From Streptomyces sp. NBC_01750 (GTDB lineage Bacteria; Actinomycetota; Actinomycetes; Streptomycetales; Streptomycetaceae), in assembly GCF_035918095.1 (NCBI RefSeq), contig NZ_CP109137.1, forward strand, positions 372,001 to 436,000: a stretch of DNA of 64,000 bases, written 5' to 3'. Each line of letters opens with the position of its first letter. Position 1 is the stretch's first letter. Shown here in pieces: positions 52,914-61,573 of the stretch. Under the pieces are notes generated by a model. The model had not been told where the DNA came from, made no database searches, and saw nothing but the letters and a program-made list of their open reading frames with translations. The position numbers and the translations under genes are program-made.

Positions 52914-55019
52914 GTGAGCACGGACGAACAGGCGGACGGCGAGAACGGCGACGTTCATGCGGAGCAGTCGGCAGCGAAACGATTCGCCGACTACCCTCGC
53001 CGCGCCAAGTCCGGCTGGCGACGGTGGATACCGTCGTGGAAGCTGGTGACCGTCCTCTGCCTGGGGTTCGTCGGCGGCGTGCTGGGAGTTGCGACCGTGG
53101 CCTACGCGCTGGTGGAGGTCCCGAATCCGACCAGGATGGCCCAGGCGCAGAGCAACGTCTACTACTGGGCCGACGGCGGGCAAATGGCCAGTACCGGGGG
53201 TGAGGTCAACCGCCAGATCATTGCGGTCGACCAGATCCCCGCCGCGATGCAGAACGCTGTCATCTCGGCGCAGAACAAGTCGTTCAGGACCGATTCCGGC
53301 GTCGACGCCATGGGCGTCGGCCGGGCCCTCGTGGACATGGTCGGGGGCACCGAGTCCCAAGGCGGATCCACGATCACGCAGCAGTACGTGAGGGCGACCC
53401 GCTTTTCGGGCGAGCCGCACTCCCTGGGCGGCAAGTTCCGGGAGCTCGTGGTGTCCGCCAAGGTGGGCAGCAATATGGAAAAGTCCACAATCTTGACGGG
53501 CTATCTGAACACGGCGTACTACGGCCGTGACGCATACGGCGTCCAGACCGCGGCCCATGTGTACTACGACAAGGACGCCAGGGACCTCAATGTGGGCGAG
53601 TGCGCGTTCCTCGCCACGCTGCTGCAGGGCGCGACCCACTTCGATCCGGCAGGGGCCGTCACGACCGACCCGGCCGCAACGCCTGCCGCCAACACGGCAC
53701 GTGCCAAGCAGCGTTGGGCGTGGATCCTCGACGAGATGGTCAAGGACGGGCAATTGGCCGCCCCCGAGCGCGCCAGGTTCACTCACTTCCCGATCCCCCG
53801 ACCCATCACGAAGGCCGCGAAGCCGGACGGTCAGGTCGGCTACCTCGTGGACCTCGCCACCGCGTACTTCCTCAAGAACAACGGGAAGGGCATCACGTCC
53901 GACGACCTGGCACGCGGCGGCTACGAGATCCACACGACGTTCGACAGGCGGAACGTCGCGGCGCTGGAGAGCGCTGTGCAGCAGGCCCGCAAGGCGCGCA
54001 TCAATCCCGCACAGCGCCCGGACACGGACACTCACGTCCAGTTCGGTGGCGCCTCGGTCAACCCGGCCACTGGGGCAATTGTCGCCGTGTACGGCGGTGA
54101 GGGCGCTGCCCAGCACATCGGCAACCATGCAGACGAGACGGGTGTCCGGGTCGGCTCGGCGTTCACACCCTTCGTATTGGCGGCTGCCCTGAGGGACGGC
54201 GTGCGCGATCCCGAGGGAAAGCCCGAACAGGGCCCGTCCGGCCGCACGATCGTCGATCCGGACAAGAGCCGGTACAGCGGCCTGAACAAGCTGAAGATCA
54301 AGAACTACGACGGTTCCCCCTGGAAGTCCGAGAAGGGTGAGGAGTGGCTCCAGGCCAATGACGGCGGTGCGTCGTACGGGGACATCACGCTGCGCGAGGC
54401 CATGGTCCGCTCCGTCAACTCGCCCTTCGTTCAGCTGGGTATGGACATCGGCATCCCCACGGTCCGGCAGGCAGCCGAAGATGCCGGGCTGCTGAAGTCC
54501 AGTCTGAACACCTCCAGCGTCCCCTCGTTCTCGATCGGTACCTCCTCGCCCAGCGTCATCCGCATGGCAACCGCCTACGCCACCTTCGGGGCCGACGGCC
54601 AACACTGGGAACCCTTCTCCGTCGAGCGAGTCAGCCACAACGGGCGCACCGTGTATCGCCACGAGGGCAAGCCCGCTCGGGCGTTCTCCAAGGCCGTCGC
54701 CGCCACCGTCACCGACGTCCTGCGTTCCGTCGTCGACGAGCCCGACGGCACCGGCAACAGCGCCCGGCTCCCCGGCCGCAATGCCGCCGGCAGGATCGGC
54801 ACCACGGACGGCAACAAGTCGGCCTGGTTCGTGGGCTACACGCCCCAACTGTCCACCGCGATCGACATGTACCGCCTCGACGAGAGCCAGACAGCCAAGT
54901 CCCGCCAGTTCCTGGGGATGTACGGCACCGGTGGGCCGGACAAGGCGCGGGGTGGTTCGCTGCCGTCCGAGATCTGGCGTACCTACATGACTCACGCCCT
55001 GGGAGCGCAGGCGCGGTAG
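52914..55019 (+). CDS. Penicillin-binding-protein homologue with degenerate active sites
   Basis: A 701-residue class A PBP architecture: cytoplasmic tail (1-40), one membrane helix (about 43-66), GT51 glycosyltransferase domain (about 75-290) and transpeptidase domain (about 370-670). The folds read through without a break: GGSTITQQYVRA, GYLNTAYYGRDAYGVQTAA, RSVNSPF (SxN), NKSAWFVGYTP. Key residues are changed. The GT51 catalytic Glu in AENxSF is Gln120 (ISAQNKSF). The transpeptidase SxxK is S415-A-F-T418, so the Lys is lost. The KTG box is R627-I-G629. It is probably a non-catalytic scaffold or regulator of wall synthesis (inference). The start at 52914 follows AAGGGGAG. Confidence 0.9.
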   Translation: MSTDEQADGENGDVHAEQSAAKRFADYPRRAKSGWRRWIPSWKLVTVLCLGFVGGVLGVATVAYALVEVPNPTRMAQAQSNVYYWADGGQMASTGGEVNRQIIAVDQIPAAMQNAVISAQNKSFRTDSGVDAMGVGRALVDMVGGTESQGGSTITQQYVRATRFSGEPHSLGGKFRELVVSAKVGSNMEKSTILTGYLNTAYYGRDAYGVQTAAHVYYDKDARDLNVGECAFLATLLQGATHFDPAGAVTTDPAATPAANTARAKQRWAWILDEMVKDGQLAAPERARFTHFPIPRPITKAAKPDGQVGYLVDLATAYFLKNNGKGITSDDLARGGYEIHTTFDRRNVAALESAVQQARKARINPAQRPDTDTHVQFGGASVNPATGAIVAVYGGEGAAQHIGNHADETGVRVGSAFTPFVLAAALRDGVRDPEGKPEQGPSGRTIVDPDKSRYSGLNKLKIKNYDGSPWKSEKGEEWLQANDGGASYGDITLREAMVRSVNSPFVQLGMDIGIPTVRQAAEDAGLLKSSLNTSSVPSFSIGTSSPSVIRMATAYATFGADGQHWEPFSVERVSHNGRTVYRHEGKPARAFSKAVAATVTDVLRSVVDEPDGTGNSARLPGRNAAGRIGTTDGNKSAWFVGYTPQLSTAIDMYRLDESQTAKSRQFLGMYGTGGPDKARGGSLPSEIWRTYMTHALGAQAR

Positions 55020-55333
55020 TCCCCACTTGGGACGACATTCGCCGCGTCGTCGTGGACGCCGCAAGCTGACGCAGGCGTCCGTTCCGCAACCCCGCTATTG
55101 CTGAGCCGCTGGGCGCCGGCAAACTTTCGCCGGCACCCGCAGACCGGGCGCCGTAGGCGATCCGCTCGTTCCACGCGAACGCACCGCTCGACCTGCGCCG
55201 GCGTCAACCAGGGCGCGCTTCCCAAGCCGACCAAAGCGAAGAAGAAGGCTCCGGAAAAGACGAGACCTCACTGTCAACCGCCAGACCACTGCGGGGAGTT
55301 CGGAGGGAGGAAGCCAAAGGTTAGGGTCGGATC
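55020..55333. other. Intergenic stretch, nothing recognised
   Basis: Open frames here are Arg/Pro-rich and lack ribosome binding sites. It presumably holds the terminator of the PBP gene and the promoter of the secreted-protein gene, but no clear hairpin or promoter is seen. Confidence 0.4.
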
Positions 55334-55774
55334 ATGAGAACACGTATATCCATGATTGCCGCCTCGGCCGCGTCCCTGGTGATGCTGACGGCCACCGGCG
55401 CGCAGGCGGTCACCGACGAGCACGACCACGCCACCGCGACCTCCGGGCCCAACTCGAATGCCTGTGTGGAGGACCCCTACGGGCACAGCAGGGCGTGCTT
55501 TGCCGCCGACGGCGACTGGTTCGCCCTGTACGACAAGAAGGCCGACGGCTATTCGGCCGTCGTCGAGTGGGTGATGGTCAAGCCCTCCAACAACGAGATC
55601 ATCCGGCGCGGGGAAATCTGGAACGCCTCCGGCGCGGGCAACTGGCGCTGGAAGAACAAGAACCTGACCGAGAACTACACGCTGGCGATGCGTTCGTGTC
55701 CGGGCAATCACACGTCCGGCGGCCACGACGTCAAGTACAACCTGTGCTCGGACTATGCGAAGTACAAGATCTGA
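55334..55774 (+). CDS. Secreted small protein, four cysteines
   Basis: A 146-residue protein with a signal peptide (MRTRISMIAASAASLVMLTATGAQA, cleavage after AQA). The mature part has a beta-rich pattern (NACVEDPYGHSRACFAADGDWFALYDKKADGYSAVVEWVMV, then IIRRGEIWNASGAGNWRWKNKNLTENYTLAMRSCPGN and NLCSDYAKYKI) with four Cys that could form two disulfides. It resembles widespread Streptomyces secreted proteins of unknown role. It follows the PBP homologue on the same strand. Confidence 0.85.
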   Translation: MRTRISMIAASAASLVMLTATGAQAVTDEHDHATATSGPNSNACVEDPYGHSRACFAADGDWFALYDKKADGYSAVVEWVMVKPSNNEIIRRGEIWNASGAGNWRWKNKNLTENYTLAMRSCPGNHTSGGHDVKYNLCSDYAKYKI

Positions 55775-55855
55775 CGGCACCGCACACGTGTGTGTGACAC
55801 CCGTCCCTTAGCGGCGGTTTCTTGGGATCGTCGCAACACATGCGTTGGTTCGATC

Positions 55856-56025
55856 AGGCCGCGAGCAGCATATGCAGGCGCTCGGCCCGGGCTTCCCGGC
55901 CGAGCGTCTTGCGTGGTCGGCCGTCGAGTTCGACGGCGACGGCTTCGAGGTGCCTTGGGGGAAGTGCTGTCGGAGCAGGCCGTCGGTGCACATGCATGTG
56001 TCACTGAACCGGCCGCGGGTGGTCT
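55856..56025 (-). mobile_element. IS30-family transposase, C-terminal fragment with frameshift
   Basis: One minus frame ends TDGLLRQHFPQGT and the next frame reads RHLEAVAVELDGRPRKTLGREARAERLHMLLAA and a stop near 55856. Together they follow the IS30 order NGLLRQYFPKGTDLS...VAxELNGRPRKTLGWxTPAExL. It provides the last codons of the neighbouring MFS reading frame, so the insertion replaced the original 3' end of that gene. Confidence 0.75.
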
Positions 56026-57296
56026 TCTGGGGTACTTCCCCGGTCGGGCGCACAAAAGGCCGTCTGCTGCGGCAGCTCACGCCGGTTACGCACCGGAGAG
56101 AGCACGACGGGCAGGTTGGCGAGCGCCAGGCAACAGCCGCCCACCCACAGAGCCGTGTGCACTCCGGCGAACTCACCGATCAGGCCCGCCAGACCGGAGC
56201 CGATGGCGATCGCGCCGGTGAGCATGAACCGGAAGGTTCCGTTCATACGGCCGAGGAGCAGGTCGGGCGTCAGGCGCTGGCGAAGGCTGACGCCCAGTAC
56301 GTTGCTGATACCCATCTTGAAGGTGGCCAGTAGCCATCCAGTACCGGCCAGCCAGAGCCACGGGCCGCGGTCGATGAGCGGGATGACCAGCGCGGTCGGC
56401 GCCACCCAGAGGCCGGCGAGGCCGAGGGTACGGCCGTAACCCAGGCGCCGCGCGAGGGGGCGGGCGCACCGCGCGCCGAGAAAGATGCCGACCCCGCCCA
56501 TTCCCAGGTACAGGCCCAGCACACCTGCGGACAGGCCGAGTTCACGGGTGAACAGAATCGGGAGAAGGGTGTTGATGGTCTGCGCGCCGAGATTGGTGAG
56601 GGACGCGGTGAGCGCGAGGGCACGCAGTTCCCTGTTCCGGAGGACGTGACGGAGCCCCTCGACGATCTGTGCCCCCAGCCGGGCCGGTCGCTGCCCAGGG
56701 GCCGGCGAGGGCGCCGGTGCACGGCGGATGCCGATGAGTCGTAGCGCCGAGGCGAGATAGAACACCCCCGCACCCATCACAGCGACCGGTGCCGTGAGCA
56801 ACTGTACGAGCCCGCCGCCCGCTCCCCTGCCCGCCACGTTGCTCGCGGCCTGGAGGGTCACCACCGCGGCATTCGCCTGCACCAGCTCCTCGCGACCGAC
56901 CAGTTGCGGCAGAAAGCTCTGGGAGCCCACGTCGAAGAAGACCGTGGCACAGCTGTTCAGCAGGACGACTGTGTACAGCTGCCCGAGCGTGAGGGCGTCC
57001 AGTGACCAGGCCACCGGCAGCGACACGAACAGGCCTGCCCGCGCCAGATCCGCGGCGATCAGTATCCGACGGTGCTGCATCCGGTCCACCCAGACGCCGA
57101 CGGGCAAACCGATGAGGAGAAAGGCGGCCGTGCTCAAAGTGGCCAGGAGCCCGACTTGGCCGGGGCTCGCGTCGAGGGAGGAAACAGCGATCAACGGGAC
57201 GGCGACATAGCCGATGTTCGTGCCCAGCTGGCTGAGCGCGGTGGCCGTGAACAGGGTGCGAAAGTCGGGTATCCGCAAGGGGTTCTCTGTGGGCAT
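56001..57296 (-). CDS. MFS transporter, probable drug exporter
   Basis: A 431-residue major facilitator with about 12 helices. After PLRIPDFRTLFTATALSQLGTNIGYVAVPLIA comes the loop-2/3 motif GLPVGVWVDRMQHRRILIAADLAR (G-x-x-x-D-R-x-x-R-R). The fold matches the enterobactin/macrolide-exporter type MFS (MefA-like). The last 27 residues (RRELPQQTAFCAPDRGSTPEDHPRPVQ) run into an IS30 relic and are not native, but the membrane part appears complete. Divergent from the ArsR/DUF5937 regulator with only 55 bases between starts, so that regulator likely controls it. Confidence 0.88.
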   Translation of the reverse strand: MPTENPLRIPDFRTLFTATALSQLGTNIGYVAVPLIAVSSLDASPGQVGLLATLSTAAFLLIGLPVGVWVDRMQHRRILIAADLARAGLFVSLPVAWSLDALTLGQLYTVVLLNSCATVFFDVGSQSFLPQLVGREELVQANAAVVTLQAASNVAGRGAGGGLVQLLTAPVAVMGAGVFYLASALRLIGIRRAPAPSPAPGQRPARLGAQIVEGLRHVLRNRELRALALTASLTNLGAQTINTLLPILFTRELGLSAGVLGLYLGMGGVGIFLGARCARPLARRLGYGRTLGLAGLWVAPTALVIPLIDRGPWLWLAGTGWLLATFKMGISNVLGVSLRQRLTPDLLLGRMNGTFRFMLTGAIAIGSGLAGLIGEFAGVHTALWVGGCCLALANLPVVLSPVRNRRELPQQTAFCAPDRGSTPEDHPRPVQ

Positions 57297-57351
57297 GACC
57301 GGAACGGTGCCGGGTGCCCGGCTCCCGTACCAATGATTTAGCCTCAGCAGA

Positions 57352-58344
57352 ATGGTGCATGAACAGCAGGCCGAAGGCGGCACGTTGGAGATCGAGTTCT
57401 CGGCCGAGGATGTGGCCCGTACGCGCTTTGCCGTCTCCCCGCTGTGGGAGGTGGTGGCCAGCGTGCGGGTGCTCAAGGGCGCCGACGAACAGGGCTTGCA
57501 CCGACGGTGGGCCGAGCAGGTGCGCCCGTTGCTCGCGGCCGCGAAGCTCGACCTCGCGCCGCTGTTCAGTCTGATCACCGTGCCCACCGTGGGCATCCCC
57601 GGCTTCTTGGTGCCGCCTCCCACCACCCCGCAGCCTTCACTCGAGGTGGAGCTGGCGGCGCTGCGGTCCACGCCGCCCGGGTTGCTGCACACGAAGTCGC
57701 CGGGGGCCCAGCCGGGTGTCGCCACGCTGCGCGAGGACCCGAAGCGCGGGCTCGCCCGACTGGCGGAGGTGATCGCCGCGTACTGGGATGTGGCACTCGC
57801 GCCGTACTGGCCGCGCATCCTCACCCTGTTCGAAGGCGACATCCTGCACCGGGCCAAGCACTTCGCCGAAGGCGGTGCCCGGCGCCTTCTCGACGACCTC
57901 GACCCGCAGCTCACCTGGGACTCGGGCACTCTGCAGATGGCCCGACGTTGCACCCGCGGGGCACTGCGGCTCGACGGCCGGGGGCTGTTGCTCGTCCCCT
58001 CGGTCTTTGTCTGGCCGCGGATCTTCTCCACCTTCGGCAGCGAGGACTGGCAGCCCACCCTGCGCTACCCGCCGAGGGGAATCGGCACCCTGTGGGAGCA
58101 GCGCCCCCGGCCGCACTCCCATGCCTTGGCCGGCGTGCTCGGTCGCACCCGTGCCCTGCTGCTGGCCGAGCTTGCCGCCCCCGCCTCCACCACCGATCTG
58201 GCCCGTCGCATCGGCCTGTCGCCGGGCGGTGTCTCCCAGCATCTGACGGCGCTGCGCACGGCAGGTCTGGTGAGCGCGCACCGCACCGGGCGAGTGGTGC
58301 TCTATGCGCGGACGAGCGTGGGAGAGACGCTGGTGCGTGGCTGA
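57352..58344 (+). CDS. ArsR-family regulator with DUF5937 domain
   Basis: A 330-residue regulator. The N-terminal 240 residues (LEIEFSAEDVARTRFAVSPLWEVVASVRVLKG, to LRLDGRGLLLVPSVFVWPRIFSTF) match DUF5937. The C-terminal HTH is RALLLAELAAPASTTDLARRIGLSPGGVSQHLTALRTAGLVSAHRTGRVVLYARTSVGETLV. Such proteins repress adjacent exporter genes. It shares its promoter region with the MFS gene. A second member of the family lies at 59071-60090. Confidence 0.9.
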   Translation: MVHEQQAEGGTLEIEFSAEDVARTRFAVSPLWEVVASVRVLKGADEQGLHRRWAEQVRPLLAAAKLDLAPLFSLITVPTVGIPGFLVPPPTTPQPSLEVELAALRSTPPGLLHTKSPGAQPGVATLREDPKRGLARLAEVIAAYWDVALAPYWPRILTLFEGDILHRAKHFAEGGARRLLDDLDPQLTWDSGTLQMARRCTRGALRLDGRGLLLVPSVFVWPRIFSTFGSEDWQPTLRYPPRGIGTLWEQRPRPHSHALAGVLGRTRALLLAELAAPASTTDLARRIGLSPGGVSQHLTALRTAGLVSAHRTGRVVLYARTSVGETLVRG

Positions 58345-58533
58345 CGTGTGTACCTCCGCAAGCGCTGCCATCGCGGCTCCCGGTACGACACGGACAAGCC
58401 GAGCCGCTCGCGAGGTGGTGGGCGCGAGCTTCCTGTTGCCGAACTCGCGCCGGCGGCTGCCCTTTGGGCGGCCCGAGGCCTTCGCCACCGAGCCGGGCTG
58501 CCGGATGTCCCCCGCACCCGGCAGCCCCTTCTC

Positions 58534-58956
58534 CTAGGAGCCCTTGTAGGAACCGATCGGGGTCGCGGTCCCGCAGGACGCAGAGCCCAGCTTCTGCACG
58601 GCCGAGATCTTGTCGTGGAGGTCGAACCAGTCACCGAGCTTCGACACCGAGTACCCCGGCCGTACGCAGTACTTGGCTCCCCGGTTGTAAGCGTCGACGT
58701 ACACGTACCAGGAGACGCTGTTGCGGTTCCACAGTGAGTCGAACCGGTCGTTGTCGCCGCCGAGAGCCGGGGCGGAGGACGTGTAGGCGGTGAAGATGCC
58801 GGCGTAGTTGTTGTCGGACCACGCGCACAGGCGGTTGTCGGCACACTGGCCGGGACTCGCCGACGCGGGCGCCTGGGCCGTGGCGAGGGCGATCCCTGCG
58901 GCGCCCAGGAGGACCGCCGCACGTTCCAGTGCGCGGCGCGGGCGGGACTTCCTCAT
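58534..58956 (-). CDS. Secreted peptidase inhibitor family I36 protein
   Basis: A 140-residue secreted protein. The signal peptide is MRKSRPRRALERAAVLLGAAGIALATAQAPASA. The mature part (CADNRLCAWSDNNYAGIFTAYTSSAPALGGDNDRFDSLWNRNSVSWYVYVDAYNRGAKYCVRPGYSVSKLGDWFDLHDKISAVQKLGSASCG) has the beta-gamma-crystallin-like I36 pattern (LCxW-x-Y-G...NDxxSSxWN...VYxxxNYxG) of Streptomyces metalloproteinase inhibitors. The start at 58956 is chosen for the compact signal peptide; an ATG 24 bases upstream is possible. Confidence 0.85.
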   Translation of the reverse strand: MRKSRPRRALERAAVLLGAAGIALATAQAPASASPGQCADNRLCAWSDNNYAGIFTAYTSSAPALGGDNDRFDSLWNRNSVSWYVYVDAYNRGAKYCVRPGYSVSKLGDWFDLHDKISAVQKLGSASCGTATPIGSYKGS

Positions 58957-59070
58957 CGGTGACCTCGTCAAAGCAGTCATGCACGTACTCCTCTTCTTCG
59001 GCCCAGTGCCAGCAACATCATGAATGCTGTGGGCATCCGGGCACCCGTGGCCACGCCCTTAAGCCACGAC

Positions 59071-60090
59071 TTAAGGGCCTGCGGGCACCGTCGCGCTCTC
59101 AGGTCCCGCCAGCAGTTCCCGGCCCAGGGCCGATGTCACGTGCAGCACGGATCCACCACGCCGGCTGGTGGTGATGAGACCCGCGCCACGCAGCGCCTTC
59201 GCGTGCTGACTGGCCGCTGCCGGGGTGACGCCGAGCCGCCCGGCCAGCTCGGTGGTGCCGCAGCCGTCCGCGACGATGTGCAGCGCCGCGGCCCGGGTGC
59301 GCCCCAGCAGGACGCCCAGGGCCTCGTCGGCGGCCGTGCCGTGGCCGTGCCACAGCGCGGAGCCGGACGCCGGGTCGGTCACCGTCGGGACGGTCAGCCG
59401 GGGCACCGACTCGTCGTCGTACGGGTCGTACAGCAGGCTGAGCTCACGCCAGGAGAACACGGTCGGCACGAGGATCAGGCCTCTCCCGCCCAGGTGGACT
59501 TCGACCGGGCGGGAGTGTCGCACTTCCAGAACAGGCGGGCGCCAGCGCACCAGTAGTGGGCACGCCGAGGACAGCAGGCCTTCGACGCCTTCTTCCAGGA
59601 ACGTACGGGCGTAGTGCGCGCGTACCGCTTCGAGGCGCGACCGGGATGCGGACCAGTACGGCTCGACGGTCACCCGATGACAGGCCACGAGGGCCGCCGC
59701 CAGCTGCCGTCGGGCCCCGGCGTCCCCATCGGCGACGCTCCGCGCCCAGGAGGAGTGGACGGAGTCGAAGGCGACTGCCTCCAGCTCGCGGCGTACGCGA
59801 GTGCGCGGAGCCCGCAGCAGTTCGTCGACGGCGTGGTCGATGTCGGGCGAGTCCCCGGCCAGCGCCAGCAGGTCGAGCCCGGGGCCACGGGCCGGCAGCA
59901 ACGCGGTGAGCGGCTTGGCGTCCTCCGTCAATTGCCCGGCCACCGTTGCGCGCCACCTTTGGAAAGGCACCGCGCAGGAGCGCCTGTTCAGCATCTCCAG
60001 GCTGTAATACGTCTCCGCCGCGGCCCCGATCGTGGGGGCCACTCGGGTGCGGGCGAGATCGTCCGCGGTGAAATGGATACGCAACACCAC
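59071..60090 (-). CDS. ArsR-family regulator, second DUF5937-type copy
   Basis: A 339-residue regulator with the same layout as the gene at 57352. It starts VLRIHFTADDLARTRVAPTIGAAAETYYSLEML, has the middle strand VHLGGRGLILVPTVFSWRELSLLY, and a C-terminal winged HTH AALHIVADGCGTTELAGRLGVTPAAASQHAKALRGAGLITTSRRGGSVLHVTSALGRELL. The two paralogues are well diverged, so it is not a recent duplication. Its target is not obvious; the I36 inhibitor gene lies downstream on the same strand. Confidence 0.9.
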   Translation of the reverse strand: MVLRIHFTADDLARTRVAPTIGAAAETYYSLEMLNRRSCAVPFQRWRATVAGQLTEDAKPLTALLPARGPGLDLLALAGDSPDIDHAVDELLRAPRTRVRRELEAVAFDSVHSSWARSVADGDAGARRQLAAALVACHRVTVEPYWSASRSRLEAVRAHYARTFLEEGVEGLLSSACPLLVRWRPPVLEVRHSRPVEVHLGGRGLILVPTVFSWRELSLLYDPYDDESVPRLTVPTVTDPASGSALWHGHGTAADEALGVLLGRTRAAALHIVADGCGTTELAGRLGVTPAAASQHAKALRGAGLITTSRRGGSVLHVTSALGRELLAGPESATVPAGP

Positions 60091-60325
60091 TGACCCCCGT
60101 CACGGTGCGGCGACACAGGCGGAATCCGTGTCACTCGCGGCGGCCGCTTCTGCGGCGACGAGAGAGATTGTCAGGTGTTCCCGGCGGCCCTTCAACGGCG
60201 TTTCCGGACCTTCCGCGCATCGGTGGGCGGCCGGCTCGCGTCCTGTGCCGCGGTGCGCGACGCAGGGGCGCGCCCATGAGCATCCCGGGCGCCTCGGTGG
60301 TGGAGCCGTCCGGCGCGCTTGGCCA

Positions 60326-61012
60326 TTACTCGTCTGCCGCGTAAAGGACCGACCCCGTGATGGAAAGATCGCCGCCGATCTGGGCTACCTGCGAAACGGT
60401 CACGTTCTCGAACGCGACCGTGCGGGTGGGAACGGCGGTGTGGGAGAGCCACGAGGGCAGGGCGTCGGGGGTCACGGTGACGCTGCGGTCCGCCGGGAGC
60501 GGCGCGCCGCCCAGACCGGTGACCGTGCCGGACAGCTTTCGGGTGTACAGCGTCACCACGCCTTTACCCTTGCCCTTGATCGTGGATGTGGTGGCGGGCT
60601 TGGCCCGCAGACGCACCATCACGCCGTCCCGGCCCGCTGCCAGATCGAGGTCGCCGATGTCCAGCGACCGGGCGGTGAACTTCAGAGCGCGCAGAGGCCC
60701 GGCCGCGGTCGGCACGGTGACCACGCCGTGGAAGGCGCTGCCGTGGAGAACGAGTCTGCCGGCCTGCAGCACCCACAGGACGTTCCCGGGACGGCCGGCC
60801 GTGGCATCGGCGCGTGTCGTCGCGCGGGCGCGGGGGCCGCCGGGGGCGAGCAGCGCAGTGGAGGTCGCTGGTGCGCCCATGAGCAGGGCCGTCGGCAGGG
60901 CAGTCAGCGCCAGCGTCCTGGTGAACGTCCGAGGCGACCGGCCGTTCACACGGATCTCCGGCCAGGCGCAGGCCGGGCGGCGGGCTCGGTGTGCGGCCTC
61001 GATGTGGCCCAA
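60326..61012 (-). CDS. Secreted/membrane hypothetical protein of the DUF6230-DUF6114 cluster
   Basis: A 228-residue protein. A positively charged N-terminus and one hydrophobic stretch (about 33-55, LALTALPTALLMGAPATSTALLAPG) form a signal or anchor. The outer domain is beta-rich (LWVLQAGRLVLHGSAFHGVVTVPTAAGPLRALKFTARSLDIGDLDLAAG, TLYTRKLSGTVTGLGG, AFENVTVSQVAQIGGDLSITGSVLYAADE). It lies 12 bases downstream of the DUF6114 gene and belongs to the same three-gene unit. This trio is common in Streptomyces and of unknown function. Confidence 0.8.
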   Translation of the reverse strand: MGHIEAAHRARRPACAWPEIRVNGRSPRTFTRTLALTALPTALLMGAPATSTALLAPGGPRARATTRADATAGRPGNVLWVLQAGRLVLHGSAFHGVVTVPTAAGPLRALKFTARSLDIGDLDLAAGRDGVMVRLRAKPATTSTIKGKGKGVVTLYTRKLSGTVTGLGGAPLPADRSVTVTPDALPSWLSHTAVPTRTVAFENVTVSQVAQIGGDLSITGSVLYAADE

Positions 61013-61024
61013 CCGGTCGGGTCG

Positions 61025-61573
61025 TCACTTGTCACTCTGACCTTCCCCCACTGGGGCGGCCGCGGAGCCGCGGTTCAGCGCGGGGCACGGCCCGGCGTTG
61101 CCCGTGGGCGGAGCCCAGGCACACGCCAGTGAACCGCCGATCAGCCCGGACAGCAGACCAAGGAAAAGGCCCCCGAAGTTCGCCACAGGGAATGAGACGA
61201 GGGCGAGCAGCAGGGCCGCGATCCCGGCGAACACCCGCACCTGCTGTTGGACCCAGAGGGTGATGCCCAGGACCATGAGCAGAATCCCGGTGATCAGGGC
61301 CCCGGCGCCGGCTGTGGTGGACAGTGCCAGCGGGATGTTGGCCACGGGCAGGTGCACGTAGGGGAAGTAGATGATGGGCAGGCCCGCCGCGAGGGTGAAC
61401 AGCCCTGCCCAGAAGGGCCGTCCGCGCCGCCACGCCCTGAATCTTCGCCTGGCATCGGCGGCGGCGACGCGCACATCCGGGCGTCTGTCGGAGAGATTGA
61501 AGAACACGGACACTTTCCATGGTGAGGAGCGAGCGGGCGGAGTGCGCGCTTCGCGCCGAGGGCTCAGAAGCAC
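61025..61573 (-). CDS. DUF6114 family membrane protein
   Basis: A protein of up to 182 residues with four helices: FWAGLFTLAAGLPIIYFPY, LSTTAGAGALITGILLMVLGITLW, VFAGIAALLLALVSFPV and GGLFLGLLSGLIGGSLACAW. The order and the FRAWRRGRPFWAGL start match DUF6114. The reading frame is open from a GTG at 61573 that overlaps the DUF6230 stop. A GTG at 61513 (VSVFFNLSD) gives a more family-like N-terminus, so the true start is uncertain. Transcribed with its neighbours. Confidence 0.85.
   Translation of the reverse strand: MLLSPRREARTPPARSSPWKVSVFFNLSDRRPDVRVAAADARRRFRAWRRGRPFWAGLFTLAAGLPIIYFPYVHLPVANIPLALSTTAGAGALITGILLMVLGITLWVQQQVRVFAGIAALLLALVSFPVANFGGLFLGLLSGLIGGSLACAWAPPTGNAGPCPALNRGSAAAPVGEGQSDK

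Noticed and set aside
52899..55064. A 721-codon minus-strand frame opposite the PBP gene
   Set aside because: Antisense shadow; the plus strand has recognisable PBP motifs throughout.
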